From Bacilli bacterium (lineage in GTDB: Bacteria > Bacillota > Bacilli > RF39 > UBA660): a stretch of 64,000 nucleotides of DNA. The stretch is taken from contig JAFXSE010000026.1 in NCBI GenBank assembly GCA_017525855.1, positions 124,001 to 188,000 on the forward strand. Direction: 5' to 3'. This document shows, piece by piece, positions 51,872-60,555 of the stretch; the stretch's first letter is position 1, and each line of letters starts with the position of its first letter. Below the pieces are notes generated by a model that searched no databases, was not told the origin of the DNA, and saw nothing but the letters and a program-made list of their open reading frames with translations. Both the position numbers and the translations under genes were made by a program.

Positions 51872-52186
51872 ATGGAAACAGTTTTTAGTTATAGCGAAAG
51901 CGAAAATGCAATGGAACAAATCAGAAAATACAACAGAGAAATTGAATCAATTTTTCAAGCATGCGACAATGTAAATAACTCACTAAAAAGTAATTTGCAA
52001 GCTGATGGTGTTTCAGAAGCAGCTGAAAGAACTTATAATAGTTTAAAAGCTCATTATGAAGAATTTAATGCATTAATAGAAGAAAATGCACAAAATATCA
52101 ATACTCATGCAGGAGAAATGAGACAAGCAGAAACAAAAGCAACAAGTTTCATGGAAGAAGCAGAGTCTTCACAAAATTTACAATAA
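51872..52186 (+). CDS. WXG100-like protein without the WXG turn
   Basis: 104 residues. Mostly two long amphipathic helices (residues 10-40 and 55-95) with a central break near LQADGVSEAAERTY where WXG would sit, but no Trp. This matches the second partner of an ESX pair, often lacking the motif. Starts 24 bases after the WXG100 gene with AGGAGG. Likely co-secreted or heterodimeric with it. Confidence 0.7.
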   Translation: METVFSYSESENAMEQIRKYNREIESIFQACDNVNNSLKSNLQADGVSEAAERTYNSLKAHYEEFNALIEENAQNINTHAGEMRQAETKATSFMEEAESSQNLQ

Positions 52187-52194
52187 TAAAACAA

Positions 52195-52259
52195 AGCATA
52201 CTATTGTAGTATGCTATAAGTATAGGATGGCTTATATTTATAGCATACTACAGTTTTTT
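52195..52259 (+). promoter_or_regulatory. Three-armed alternating hairpin inside the ESX locus
   Basis: AGCATACTA (52195-52203) can pair with TAGTATGCT (52207-52215), while 52205-52219 can pair perfectly over 15 bp with 52238-52252, which is followed by G and six T residues. The two folds exclude each other, giving an antiterminator/terminator layout between the WXG100 pair and the next gene. Confidence 0.6.
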
Positions 52260-52278
52260 AAAGGAGGTAGAATAAAAT

Positions 52279-52800
52279 ATGGGAAAAAAATTTGGCGACA
52301 TAGTTATTGATACTAAAAATGTTGGTAGATTCTATATTCCAAATTGTAAGCAGTTACATGAGGCTATTCTTGAGTTTCAACAGAATATAAATATTTTTAC
52401 AAATATACATTATTATGTTTATACTGCAGCAAACGGCGATGGTGGCGGTGATTTAGGTGCAAACTTTCTAGTGGATGGTAAAAACTATATGGGTGATAAA
52501 TTAGATGAGTTGACTGAAGAATACTTTAGCAACTATCAGGGAATACTTGATGCTTCATACGATTATATAGATGCGGTTGCAAGAAGCGTTAGAGGAGAAA
52601 TATGCGATGAAAAATTATCTATCATAAATAGCAAAATAAACTCTTTAACTAAAGATTGCACTCATACAAGAACAATTATGACTGGCCCATACAAAAGTTA
52701 TGAAACTTATATAGATTATGGCGATAAAGAAGGCTATTACAATAGCTTAATATCAGATAGAGATTTAATTGAGGCGGCTAAGAATGGAGAGAAAGATTAG
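52279..52800 (+). CDS. Unknown protein of the ESX-like locus
   Basis: 173 residues; no family recognised. A helix-rich middle (residues 25-115) with a Gly/Asp loop AANGDGGGDLGANF, and a C-terminal Cys and Tyr-rich tail (DCTHTRTIMTGPYKSYETYIDYG). No signal peptide or membrane segment. RBS AAAGGAGG is 11 bases before the ATG. It lies 10 bases before the large repeat protein. Probably a substrate or chaperone of the ESX group, by context only. Confidence 0.5.
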   Translation: MGKKFGDIVIDTKNVGRFYIPNCKQLHEAILEFQQNINIFTNIHYYVYTAANGDGGGDLGANFLVDGKNYMGDKLDELTEEYFSNYQGILDASYDYIDAVARSVRGEICDEKLSIINSKINSLTKDCTHTRTIMTGPYKSYETYIDYGDKEGYYNSLISDRDLIEAAKNGEKD

Positions 52801-52810
52801 GTGATGGAAA

Positions 52811-54547
52811 ATGAGTAGTACTATTAATACAGATGGTATGAGAAACTATGCTGAAGTAATAAAAAATTCACTAAAAAGTAGTGATAGAGATTTAACATCC
52901 CTTAATGATGATATGATAGACTTTGCAATGCAATTATCAAGAATGGGGTTTTATAGAAAACTTAATTTAGGGGGTACTATAGTATCTAAGATGAATTCAT
53001 TTCCCAATAAATATAGAAAACTAACAGAAGATTATTTGCTTAATGTTGAGCATTTATGTGATAATATTTATAAAGCTGCTGATAATATAGATAAGGGAAA
53101 AGATGTTGGAGTCGACATATTTGAAGAAGCCGAATATTTTGGTGCTAATCAAACGCCATTATTTGGTAGCGCTTCATCTAATCAAACGCCATTATTTGGT
53201 AGCGCTTCATCTAATTTCGTAATACCATTTACTCCAGATGAATACAAAAAAGGAAATAGATTACAAGGAATTCAAGAAACAGAAGAAGAAAATGAGCCAA
53301 CAAAAGTGCCTAATTCAATGAATATGGATGACATCCTACGTCAAATGGGAATTACTATGCCTTTTCTACAAGGCCCATTAACTTTGTTTTACAATTCATG
53401 GGATGATGTACTTGGTAAAGGTGGTAAAAAAACAACACCTACCAATATAACACCTAATAATGGTAATGGTAATAATACTAATACTAATAATGGTAATAAT
53501 ACTAATACTAATAATGGTAATAATACTAATACTAATAATGGTAATGGTAATAATACTAATAATGGTAATGGTACTAATATTAATACTAATAATGGTAGAC
53601 AAGTTACTAAAGAAGGAACTACTTCGCCAATCGTTAAAACTCCAAATAATAATACAGGAAGTGAACAAACTAAGAGTGGTACTAGCAATAAACTTGAAGA
53701 GAAATTAAAAGAATATGATAAAAAAATCGCAGAACATGATAAGAGAATTAAAAAATTAGAAGATGAAGCTAAAAAAGGTTCACTAGGAACTGGTAGTACA
53801 ACACCTAAAAATCCAGTACCAACAAAAAAACCAGAAGAAAAACAACAAACTATTCCAGATACTAAAAAGCCTACGACTTCTCCTGAAAAGGAAATCGTAT
53901 TAGATGATTTAGATAAAATAGAAGTAATTGATAAAGAAACTACTAATAATTCTAATGCTGCAAAAGATGTTTCAGGAACACCGTCAAACAATACAAACGT
54001 AGAATACACTACTAGAAATTACAATGAACATTCCGAAACAGTAGAGATTCCAAATACAAAAAGTGAAGATGCTGTTAGCAATGATTCCGTAAAGATTGGA
54101 ACATCCGTAACAGAATCAGCACAAGATCTATTAGGAAAGAAAGATAACAAAACAGGAACAACACTTCCTAAATCAAGCAGTAGTAAAACTACAATTAATG
54201 CTAGTAGTAGTAGTAAAAAAGGATTTAATCCCGTACCACTTGCAGTTGGCCTAGGTGCAGCTGTTGCTGGAGGAATTGGAATTAAAGCATATAAAGATCA
54301 TAAAGAAAATAGTAACTTTAATGATGAAAATGAAGATAGTTTTACTAATGGAAATAGATTTTGGACTGATGAAGAACCTAATGTAATCAATTCAGAACAA
54401 AATGATATGAGTGGTGATATTTTATTTGAAGATGAAACACCACAACCTAGCTATGAAGCAGTTGATAATGGCAACAAAGAACTTTGGAAAGTAGAAGAGT
54501 CTATTCCAGAAAATACAGAAACATTTGATTTATTAGGAGAAAATTAG
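52811..54547 (+). CDS. Large Asn/Gly/Thr-rich repeat protein with a membrane segment
   Basis: 578 residues. The N-terminal 100 residues are helical and WXG100-like in style (INTDGMRNYAEVIKNSLKSSDRDLTSLNDDMIDFA). Then come two exact copies of NQTPLFGSASS, a long low-complexity N/G/T region (NGNNTNTN units), a coiled coil (KLEEKLKEYDKKIAEHDKRIKKLEDEA) and Pro/Thr/Ser-rich linkers. A membrane segment (PLAVGLGAAVAGGIGIKAY) near 480-500 precedes an acidic tail. Probably a secreted or surface-exposed component of the ESX group; the repeats are prone to length change. Confidence 0.6.
   Translation: MSSTINTDGMRNYAEVIKNSLKSSDRDLTSLNDDMIDFAMQLSRMGFYRKLNLGGTIVSKMNSFPNKYRKLTEDYLLNVEHLCDNIYKAADNIDKGKDVGVDIFEEAEYFGANQTPLFGSASSNQTPLFGSASSNFVIPFTPDEYKKGNRLQGIQETEEENEPTKVPNSMNMDDILRQMGITMPFLQGPLTLFYNSWDDVLGKGGKKTTPTNITPNNGNGNNTNTNNGNNTNTNNGNNTNTNNGNGNNTNNGNGTNINTNNGRQVTKEGTTSPIVKTPNNNTGSEQTKSGTSNKLEEKLKEYDKKIAEHDKRIKKLEDEAKKGSLGTGSTTPKNPVPTKKPEEKQQTIPDTKKPTTSPEKEIVLDDLDKIEVIDKETTNNSNAAKDVSGTPSNNTNVEYTTRNYNEHSETVEIPNTKSEDAVSNDSVKIGTSVTESAQDLLGKKDNKTGTTLPKSSSSKTTINASSSSKKGFNPVPLAVGLGAAVAGGIGIKAYKDHKENSNFNDENEDSFTNGNRFWTDEEPNVINSEQNDMSGDILFEDETPQPSYEAVDNGNKELWKVEESIPENTETFDLLGEN
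53147..53212 (+). repeat. Two exact tandem copies of a 33-bp unit
   Basis: 53147-53179 and 53180-53212 are identical and encode NQTPLFGSASS twice. Perfect identity suggests recent duplication. Confidence 0.95.
53456..53594 (+). repeat. AAT/GGT/ACT trinucleotide-type low-complexity repeat
   Basis: Units built from AATAATGGT and AATACT encode the N/G/T-rich segment. Frame is preserved whichever number of codons is added or lost, so it can vary in length without frameshift. Confidence 0.9.
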
Positions 54548-54556
54548 GAGGAAAAT

Positions 54557-54919
54557 ATGGAAAAAGAATTTTTACCAGTTGGTTCTGTCGTTTTGTTAAA
54601 GGGTGGAACCAAACGAGTTATGATTACAGGCTTTTGTTCGGTTGATAATAACGATAAAAATAAAATGTATGATTATACAGGATGCCTATATCCAGAAGGT
54701 ATAATTAATTCTAATGAAATTTGCTTGTTTGATAATGATCAAATAGAAAATGTTTATTTCAAAGGATTTGAAGATGAAGAAGAAAAATCATTTAAACAAG
54801 AACTTAATAAAGCAATTGGAATTTTCTTAAGCCACGATGATATTCAATTAGAAAAAATAGAAGAAGAACCTAGCTTAAGTTTTGAAATTAATGATAATAT
54901 CTTTGCAGAAAATGAGTAA
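54557..54919 (+). CDS. DUF4176 protein (type VII-associated)
   Basis: 120 residues. FLPVGSVVLLKGGTKRVMITGFC and YDYTGCLYPEGI match DUF4176, a small family regularly found in ESX/LXG loci of Firmicutes. It is cytoplasmic and soluble in predicted character, with an acidic helical tail. RBS AGGAGG. Last gene of the ESX-like group, ending at a terminator. Confidence 0.8.
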   Translation: MEKEFLPVGSVVLLKGGTKRVMITGFCSVDNNDKNKMYDYTGCLYPEGIINSNEICLFDNDQIENVYFKGFEDEEEKSFKQELNKAIGIFLSHDDIQLEKIEEEPSLSFEINDNIFAENE

Positions 54920-54923
54920 TTTA

Positions 54924-54953
54924 GAGAACCACTAGTGTGGTTTTCTTTTTTTT
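54924..54953 (+). terminator. Terminator of the ESX-like locus
   Basis: 9-bp stem 54924-54932 / 54937-54945 (one G-U pair), TAGT loop, T tract. Confidence 0.85.
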
Positions 54954-54978
54954 GATATAATGTTTCTGAGGGATAATT

Positions 54979-56742
54979 ATGAAAGATTTTAAAGATAAAT
55001 TAGCTCTAGTACCTAATAAGCCAGGAAGCTATCAAATGAGGGATAAAGATGGCATTATTATTTATGTTGGAAAAGCTAAAAACTTAAAAAATAGATTAAA
55101 AAGTTATTTTACTGGTACCCATACTGGGAAAACATTAATGTTAGTAGAAAATATTGATGATTTTGAGTATATTGTTACATCATCAGAATTAGAATCCTTA
55201 ATTCTAGAGATTACTTTAATAAAAAAATATAATCCAAAGTATAATATTTTATTAAAAGATGATAAGAGTTATCCATATATTGAACTTACAAATGAAAAAT
55301 ATCCACGCCTTAGAATAATAAGAAACGTGAAAAGAAAGAAAAATAAAAACTATCTTTATGGACCATATCCAAATGTTACAGCAGCAAGAAAAACAGTTAA
55401 TATGATTAATAGAATTTATCCTCTAAGAAAATGCGAAAGCCTAAAAAAAGATTTATGTCTTTATTATCATATTCATGAGTGTCTTGGTTACTGTAAACTA
55501 GATATTGATAAAAATACCATAGAAAACATGAAAAAAGAAATCATTGCCTTTTTAAAAGGTGATAGTACTGAAATAGAAAAAAGAATAAAAAAAGAAATGG
55601 AAAAAGCAAGTCTTTCAATGAACTATGAAAAAGCAAAAGAACTAAGAGATATGTTAAATGATATAGATATTACTCTAAAGAAACAAAAAATAGATTTAAA
55701 TAAAGATTCAAACTTTGATATTATTAATTACTATACTAATAATAATTATTTATCTATTCAAATTTTCTTTATTAGAGAAGGCCTTTTGTATGGTAGACAC
55801 AAAGAAATCATTCAAACAATGGGAGATATTAGTGAAGAATTAATGGAGTATATTATTAAGTTTTATGACAAAACAGGTATTTTACCCAAAGATTTATATG
55901 TACCACTTGAAGTGGATACAGAATTGTTAAGTAGCTACTTAAATATTAATGTTTTAAATACTTATAGAGGTAAAATTAAAAGTTTATTTGATTTAGCGCT
56001 AGAAAATGCTAAAGAAAATTTAAAAAATGAAGAAGAAACAATAGAAAAAGATGAGACAAAAAGAAAAGAAGCGAGTATTCTTCTTGCAAAACTTTTAAAT
56101 ATTCCTAAAGTTGAAAGAATTGAATCATTTGATAACTCTCATTTGTTTGGAACATATTATGTTGGTGGAATGGTTGTTTTTGATAATTTTTTACCTAATA
56201 AAAATGAGTACAGAAAATATAAAATATCATCAACGGTAAAAGATGATCTTGGTGCTATGAAAGAAGTCCTTTACCGCAGATATTATAAAGTACTTATGGA
56301 AGATTTAACAAAACCAGATTTAATAGTTTTAGATGGTGGCGAAAATCAGATAACCGTTTGCAAAGAAATAATTGATTCACTAAATTTAAATATTAAGATA
56401 GTAGGATTGGTAAAAGATTCACACCATAGAACTAATCATTTGCTTGATGAGAATTATAACCTGATTGAAATACCAAACGATAGTAACTTATTTTTATACT
56501 TATCGAGAATTCAAGAAGAAGTACATAGGTTTGCTATAACATATCATAGAGATATTAAATCAAAAGGTGCTCTTGTTAGTGTTTTAGATATGGTTCCAGG
56601 TATTGGAGAAAAAAGGCGAAAAGAACTATTAAAAAAATTTGGTTCCTTAAAGAAACTAAAAGAAGCAAATATAAAAGATTTAGAAACTATTATACCAAGT
56701 GATATAGCAAAAAGCTTACATGAATATTTAAAAGAAATATAA
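54979..56742 (+). CDS. uvrC: Excinuclease ABC subunit C
   Basis: 587 residues, normal for UvrC. GIY-YIG endonuclease at the N terminus (KPGSYQMRDKDGIIIYVGKAKNLKNRL), then Cys-rich segment, UVR motif MNYEKAKELRDML near 215, the RNase H-like 5' incision domain (ERIESFDNSHLFGTYYVGGMVVF, ...LDGGENQ) and a C-terminal helix-hairpin-helix (VPGIGEKRRKELLKKFGS). It cuts both sides of a lesion after UvrAB. A TATAAT at 54956 may serve as -10. mutL follows after 150 bases with its own promoter. Confidence 0.97.
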   Translation: MKDFKDKLALVPNKPGSYQMRDKDGIIIYVGKAKNLKNRLKSYFTGTHTGKTLMLVENIDDFEYIVTSSELESLILEITLIKKYNPKYNILLKDDKSYPYIELTNEKYPRLRIIRNVKRKKNKNYLYGPYPNVTAARKTVNMINRIYPLRKCESLKKDLCLYYHIHECLGYCKLDIDKNTIENMKKEIIAFLKGDSTEIEKRIKKEMEKASLSMNYEKAKELRDMLNDIDITLKKQKIDLNKDSNFDIINYYTNNNYLSIQIFFIREGLLYGRHKEIIQTMGDISEELMEYIIKFYDKTGILPKDLYVPLEVDTELLSSYLNINVLNTYRGKIKSLFDLALENAKENLKNEEETIEKDETKRKEASILLAKLLNIPKVERIESFDNSHLFGTYYVGGMVVFDNFLPNKNEYRKYKISSTVKDDLGAMKEVLYRRYYKVLMEDLTKPDLIVLDGGENQITVCKEIIDSLNLNIKIVGLVKDSHHRTNHLLDENYNLIEIPNDSNLFLYLSRIQEEVHRFAITYHRDIKSKGALVSVLDMVPGIGEKRRKELLKKFGSLKKLKEANIKDLETIIPSDIAKSLHEYLKEI

Positions 56743-56832
56743 TTGCTTTAGTGGGAAGGATTGAATATAATGAAGAAACAAACAGCTATTGAATTATTAA
56801 AAATAGATTGTCTAAAAATATTATTTAATTAA

Positions 56833-56861
56833 TTGATATCAAACACTATTAGTGCTATATT
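56833..56861 (+). promoter_or_regulatory. Promoter of mutL with an internal palindrome
   Basis: TTGATA at 56833-56838, 17-bp spacer ending TGC (extended -10), TATATT at 56856-56861. CACTATTAGTG (56844-56854) is a perfect inverted repeat inside the spacer and could be an operator. Confidence 0.65.
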
Positions 56862-56891
56862 TATATAGAAGTTTAAACAGGAGATTATAGT

Positions 56892-58655
56892 ATGAGTAAA
56901 ATACAAGTAATGGACGAAGTTTTAGCTAATAAAATTGCAGCTGGAGAAGTCATAGAAAAAATGATGAATATTGTAAAAGAATTAGTTGAAAACAGTATTG
57001 ATGCCCAAAGTACAATTATAAAAATTGAATTAATAGATTCTGGTACTAGAATGGTAAAAATATCAGATAATGGTATTGGAATGGATAAAGAAGATGCAAA
57101 ATTAGCTTTTTCAAGACATGCTACTAGTAAATGTCATGATTTACATGATTTATTTAATATTAATTCCTTAGGCTTCAGAGGAGAAGCTCTTCCTTCTATT
57201 GCATCTATTTCCAAAGTAACTCTAAAAACTTCTAATAAGAAAGAGGGGACTATTGTAAAAATAGAAGGAGGAAAAATTATTGAAACACTTTCTTCTGATT
57301 TACAAGAAGGAACAACTATTACTGTTGAAGATATATTCTATAATACGCCAGTAAGACTTAAATATATTAAGAATTTATATAGTGAACTCGCAAATATTGT
57401 AGACTACGTTAACAAAATGGCCTTATCGTATCCAAATATTAAATTTACTTTAATTAATAATGGTAAAGTATTACTTGATACAGATGGAAAAGGGAATTTA
57501 CATAAAGTAATCTATGAAATATATGGTGGCAGCATTGCTAAAAAAATGGCAGAAATCACAAAAGAAAATGATGATTACTACATTAGTGGCTATATTTCAT
57601 ATCCTGAAAATGCAAGAAGTAGTAGAAATAGTATTACAACGCTTGTTAATGGTCGAGTAATAAAGAATAATGAACTAATAAAAACTATTACTGATTGTTA
57701 CCATAATTATATGCCAAAAGATAAATATCCTATTGTTGTACTAAATATAGATGTTGATCCTATTTTAGTAGATGTTAATGTTCATCCAACAAAAATGGAT
57801 GTTAAGTTTTCAAAAATGGATTCTTTAAAAGATTTATTAAATGATGCTATAACTTCTAAATTAAAAGAATTAACTCTAATTCCTAATGCAAGTGTTAGAA
57901 CAGAAGAAAAAACAGAAACAAAAGAAGTAAAAGAACAAGAGCAAGAGCAAGAACAAGATATCTCATATCAAGAGATGTCACTAATATTTGATGTAGAAGA
58001 AGAGCCTGTTAAGTATGAAGACAAAAAAGAAATTAAACAAGTTGAATATGAAGAAGTAGTAGAAGAAAAGTATAAAATTAAAGAAATGATACCTAGAGGT
58101 ATTATTTATAAAACATATATAGTTGCTGAAAATGAAGATGGTATGTACTTAATTGACCAACATGCTGCTGCAGAAAGAGTTAATTATGAAAAATGCATGA
58201 AAAAGATTATGGAAAAAGAATTACAAGTCATTCCTCTTTTAGTACCAGTCTCTATTGAATGCCCTAAAAACGAATTTATTATTATTAAAGAACATCTTGA
58301 TCTGTTAACATCACTTGGCTTTGAGACAGAAGAATTTAGCGACAACACTTTTATAGTAAGAAGCCATCCATCCTGGCTACATAATGGAATAGAAAAAAGT
58401 GATATAGAAAAGATTTTTGAAATCATTTCAAATACCGAAGATTTTAGCAAGCAAAAATTTCTTAATCATTTAGTCGCAACAATGGCATGCAGAATGTCTA
58501 TTAAAGCTAATGATTATATAACATTAGAAGAAGCCAAGTTTTTACTTCAAGAGCTTAGAAAATGTGATAATCCCTTTAACTGTCCTCATGGTAGACCAAC
58601 AATAATTACTTATACAAAATATGAACTTGAAAAAATGTTTAAAAGAGTCGTATAA
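56892..58655 (+). CDS. mutL: DNA mismatch repair protein MutL
   Basis: 587 residues. GHKL ATPase: IAAGEVIEKMMNIVKELVENSIDA, DNGIGM, SRHATSK, GFRGEAL and GTTITVEDIF. The family RPAS after GEVxE is here KMMN, a local divergence. The C-terminal endonuclease motif DQHAAAERVNYE and CPHGRP are kept, so the protein should nick DNA during repair. A Glu-rich, low-complexity linker (EQEQEQEQ) joins the domains. ATG 56892 follows AGGAGATT. mutS is not next to it. Followed by a DUF3883 gene and miaA. Confidence 0.96.
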   Translation: MSKIQVMDEVLANKIAAGEVIEKMMNIVKELVENSIDAQSTIIKIELIDSGTRMVKISDNGIGMDKEDAKLAFSRHATSKCHDLHDLFNINSLGFRGEALPSIASISKVTLKTSNKKEGTIVKIEGGKIIETLSSDLQEGTTITVEDIFYNTPVRLKYIKNLYSELANIVDYVNKMALSYPNIKFTLINNGKVLLDTDGKGNLHKVIYEIYGGSIAKKMAEITKENDDYYISGYISYPENARSSRNSITTLVNGRVIKNNELIKTITDCYHNYMPKDKYPIVVLNIDVDPILVDVNVHPTKMDVKFSKMDSLKDLLNDAITSKLKELTLIPNASVRTEEKTETKEVKEQEQEQEQDISYQEMSLIFDVEEEPVKYEDKKEIKQVEYEEVVEEKYKIKEMIPRGIIYKTYIVAENEDGMYLIDQHAAAERVNYEKCMKKIMEKELQVIPLLVPVSIECPKNEFIIIKEHLDLLTSLGFETEEFSDNTFIVRSHPSWLHNGIEKSDIEKIFEIISNTEDFSKQKFLNHLVATMACRMSIKANDYITLEEAKFLLQELRKCDNPFNCPHGRPTIITYTKYELEKMFKRVV

Positions 58656-58696
58656 TGTGGTATAATAAGTACTAGTCTTTTTTTGAGGGAGTGTTT

Positions 58697-59665
58697 ATGT
58701 TATTACATGAAAGAAGTGAAGAATTAGAAAACTATCTTTTTCTATTGAAACAACAAAAAGGTTTAGAAATTTCAAAACCATTAATACATAGTTGTTATGA
58801 TGAAGTTAAAGATTATTTTTCATATGCAGATATACAAATGGAAATAAGAGGAAAATTAGAGCGGTTTTTAAATCATTTATATGACGACACTAAACCATTC
58901 TTTTTTAAACAACATGAATTATTTAAGTCAATTGATTATGAGTGGATTGATTATATAGCTAGTTACTTTTATGCTGTATATTTAGATAATGAAGCTTTAG
59001 CAGATAATTTTATATATTTGATGTCTTCATTGATTAGAAATTTCATGCCACATATAGATTTTGATTATGATAAATTTGAAGAGAGAGTCTCTGAAATGTT
59101 TAGATATAGAATGTCTGAAGATAGGATAACTATTTCATTTCCTAAATATAATCCTAAATATGATGAAATATTACCAATGTTAGATGTTATGCCACTTAAT
59201 AATATTGATATGTTCTATATTTGGTCTGAAAGAGAAGTTTATAATTCTGAAAGAAATATTAATCCACAAAATAAGATTATTTGGGTAGCAAAAGAAGAAG
59301 GCGACGGATATGGTTATGATGTATTAAGCTATAATCCATATAGTAATAAAGAAAATGCTATAGAAGTAAAAGCTTCCAAAAACAGTAGTAGTACTAGTTT
59401 AACAGAAAATGAAAGATATTATGCACTTAAGTCAAGATATTATACAAATACAGATTATTCTATTTATCACTATTTTCATAATCCTGCTAGTGGTGAGATT
59501 TCAACAACAAAATATTGTTTAGATAAAGAAACTGGTTTGTTTATTGGAACTGATGGTTTTGAATATTCCATTAGTGGTAAACTTAATCAATATAATCAGT
59601 TTAACTTAGAGAAAACACCAGAAAGTATTGAAAAAGTATTTAAAAAATTTAAGTGTAATCAGTAA
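58697..59665 (+). CDS. DUF3883-domain protein (nuclease-like)
   Basis: 322 residues. The C-terminal 130 residues match DUF3883: GYGYDVLSYNPYSNKENAIEVKASKNSSS, then LTENERYYAL and YSIYHYFHNP. The D...ExK pattern is the catalytic set of PD-(D/E)xK nuclease-fold domains seen in restriction and defence proteins. The first 190 residues are helical and unrecognised. ATG 58697 is better placed after GAGGGAG than GTG 58691. It sits between mutL and miaA, adjacent genes in many bacteria, so it looks inserted into that pair. Confidence 0.68.
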   Translation: MLLHERSEELENYLFLLKQQKGLEISKPLIHSCYDEVKDYFSYADIQMEIRGKLERFLNHLYDDTKPFFFKQHELFKSIDYEWIDYIASYFYAVYLDNEALADNFIYLMSSLIRNFMPHIDFDYDKFEERVSEMFRYRMSEDRITISFPKYNPKYDEILPMLDVMPLNNIDMFYIWSEREVYNSERNINPQNKIIWVAKEEGDGYGYDVLSYNPYSNKENAIEVKASKNSSSTSLTENERYYALKSRYYTNTDYSIYHYFHNPASGEISTTKYCLDKETGLFIGTDGFEYSISGKLNQYNQFNLEKTPESIEKVFKKFKCNQ

Positions 59666-59676
59666 GGACGTGTTAT

Positions 59677-60555
59677 ATGATAATTACAATTGTAGGACCA
59701 ACAGGAGTTGGTAAAACAAAACTTAGTATAGAACTTGCTAAAAAATTTGATGCTGAAATAATAAATGGGGATTCTATGCAAGTATATAGAAATCTAAATA
59801 TAGGTACTGCTAAACCAACCGAAAAAGAAAAAGAAAATATTATCCACCATCTATTTGATATTGCGGATGTAAATACAAACTATACAGTTTTTGACTATCA
59901 AAGAGACTGTAGAAATAAAATAGAAGAAATAAGGAATAAAGGAAAAAATGTTATAATAGTAGGTGGTACAGGATTATATATAAAAGCAGCACTTTTTGAT
60001 TATCAGTTTACTAGTGGTACAACATACAAAGATTACGCTGATTTATCAAACGAAGAAATATATAAAAAAATTAAAACATATGACAATAATATTGATATTC
60101 ATATTAATAATAGAAAAAGACTAGTTAGAACATTAAATAAAATAGAAAATAATGAACCAATAACTAATAATAAAAATAAGTTACTTTATGATACAATATT
60201 TATTGGTCTTACGACAGATAGGAATACTTTATATGATAGAATTAACAAAAGAGTAGATAAAATGTTTTCATCTGGACTAATAGAGGAAGTAGAAAAACAA
60301 AAAGATAATTACAAAACATCAAAAGCACTTAATAGTGGAATTGGATATAAAGAGTTTTATAATTATTTTTATGAAAATAAAACACTTGAAGAAGTAAAAG
60401 AAGAGATTAAACATAATTCAAGAAAGTATGCAAAAAGACAATATACGTTTTTTAACAATCAATTTGATGTAAAGTGGTTCGAAGTGTCTTTCGAGGACTT
60501 TAGAAATACTATAAATAAAATTATAGAATATGTAGGTGATAAATATGACAAATGA
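59677..60555 (+). CDS. miaA: tRNA dimethylallyltransferase
   Basis: 292 residues. P-loop [41 protein letters not shown] and VGGTGLYIKA are diagnostic for MiaA; the C-terminal TRQY-like segment reads SRKYAKRQYTFFNNQ. It adds the isopentenyl group to A37 of tRNAs reading codons that begin with U. RBS AAGGACG. Ends 11 bases inside the next gene, so coupling is likely. Confidence 0.96.
   Translation: MIITIVGPTGVGKTKLSIELAKKFDAEIINGDSMQVYRNLNIGTAKPTEKEKENIIHHLFDIADVNTNYTVFDYQRDCRNKIEEIRNKGKNVIIVGGTGLYIKAALFDYQFTSGTTYKDYADLSNEEIYKKIKTYDNNIDIHINNRKRLVRTLNKIENNEPITNNKNKLLYDTIFIGLTTDRNTLYDRINKRVDKMFSSGLIEEVEKQKDNYKTSKALNSGIGYKEFYNYFYENKTLEEVKEEIKHNSRKYAKRQYTFFNNQFDVKWFEVSFEDFRNTINKIIEYVGDKYDK

Noticed and set aside
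53389..54009. Long open frames opposite the repeat protein gene
   Set aside because: They are the complement of the AAT/GGT/ACT repeats and linkers, giving Leu/Val/Ile runs; no RBS, and the plus-strand gene has an RBS and operon context.
56770..56832. 20-codon frame between uvrC and mutL
   Set aside because: Its RBS-like GGGAAGGA is poorly spaced, it ends at the mutL promoter, and its composition is ordinary for AT-rich intergenic DNA.
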